22,094 bases of DNA from a virus: the IMG/VR virus record IMGVR_UViG_3300050190_000307, positions 1 to 22,094 of that record; one strand, given 5' to 3'. The position numbers were made by a program, and so were the translations under genes. A model generated the notes under the pieces. That model did not search any database. It saw nothing but the letters and a program-made list of their open reading frames with translations, and had not been told where the DNA came from. Position 1 is the first letter of the stretch. Every line of letters begins with the position of its first letter. Positions 21,965 through 22,094 of the stretch are shown one piece after another.

Positions 21965-22094
21965 TGTAGTGAATAATCCGGAGTGAAATGAGCCACTGTT
22001 CCGGAAGGAGAGAGCCACGTCTCCGGAGTTTTTGAGCCACCCCTCCGGAAGGAGAGCCACTTGAGGTAAAGTTCCTATAGAATGTAATTATGCA
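21965..22094. mobile_element. Probable terminus of an IS21-family element
   Basis: From TGTAGTGAATAATCC (21965 on) four degenerate direct repeats follow, each TCCGGA, a spacer of 4-7 bases, then GAGCCAC (21977-22062). Ends of IS21-family elements typically begin with TG and hold several such TCCGGA/GTGGCTC-type sites bound by the IstA transposase. No transposase gene is visible, as the window ends at 22094. The element would extend to the right. Alternative: a decayed or solitary end. Confidence 0.55.

Overview
This AT-rich window reads as a temperate phage or prophage of a low-GC Firmicute, most likely a Bacillales host (Bacillus, Paenibacillus or Brevibacillus type). The reasons are strong AGGAGG-like ribosome sites, consensus sigma-A promoters, many rho-independent hairpins and an SPP1-type head gene order. 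Nearly every gene lies on the minus strand, so the story reads from right to left. At the right edge, sequence resembling an IS21-family terminus appears to truncate a phage gene, which points to an integrated and partly decayed element rather than a free phage genome.

Right part (about 22.1 to 15.3 kb): two small unknown genes are followed by the standout gene of the window. It is a 1051-residue single-chain RNA polymerase of the double-psi beta-barrel type (QDE-1 / SP-beta YonO group), with the catalytic D-F-D-G-D at residues 557-561. A near-consensus sigma-A promoter overlaps its 3' end and should drive two very small genes, one with a helix-turn-helix. These are followed by about 500 noncoding bases with a candidate structured RNA and an attenuator, and then by an SF2 helicase with a degenerate Walker A.

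Middle (15.3 to 11.2 kb): a 374-base noncoding block holds a long imperfect inverted repeat and several hairpins (replication origin or noncoding RNA). Then come a 48-residue ORF, a second SF2 helicase, a lone plus-strand PIN-domain gene divergent from a YegP-like small protein, an unknown gene and the probable small terminase subunit.

Left part (11.2 to 2.6 kb): a perfect TTGACA-17-TATAAT promoter, surrounded by four copies of a TGTTACACT-type motif, precedes a catalytic-domain-only tyrosine recombinase. That gene sits between the small and large terminase genes. Then follow large terminase, portal, minor head protein, scaffold, major capsid, a small protein, two head-completion proteins and an Ig-like structural protein. 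Hairpins flank the scaffold and capsid genes. The left end carries one unknown gene, a 55-base perfect-stem terminator, and a tandem pair of paralogues that look like ADP-ribosyltransferase-fold proteins. Tail, lysis and lysogeny-integrase genes are not in the window.

Working model (inference): helicases and the noncoding block serve replication, the phage polymerase serves a later transcription class, and the recombinase/terminase operon has its own host-type, probably repressed, promoter.
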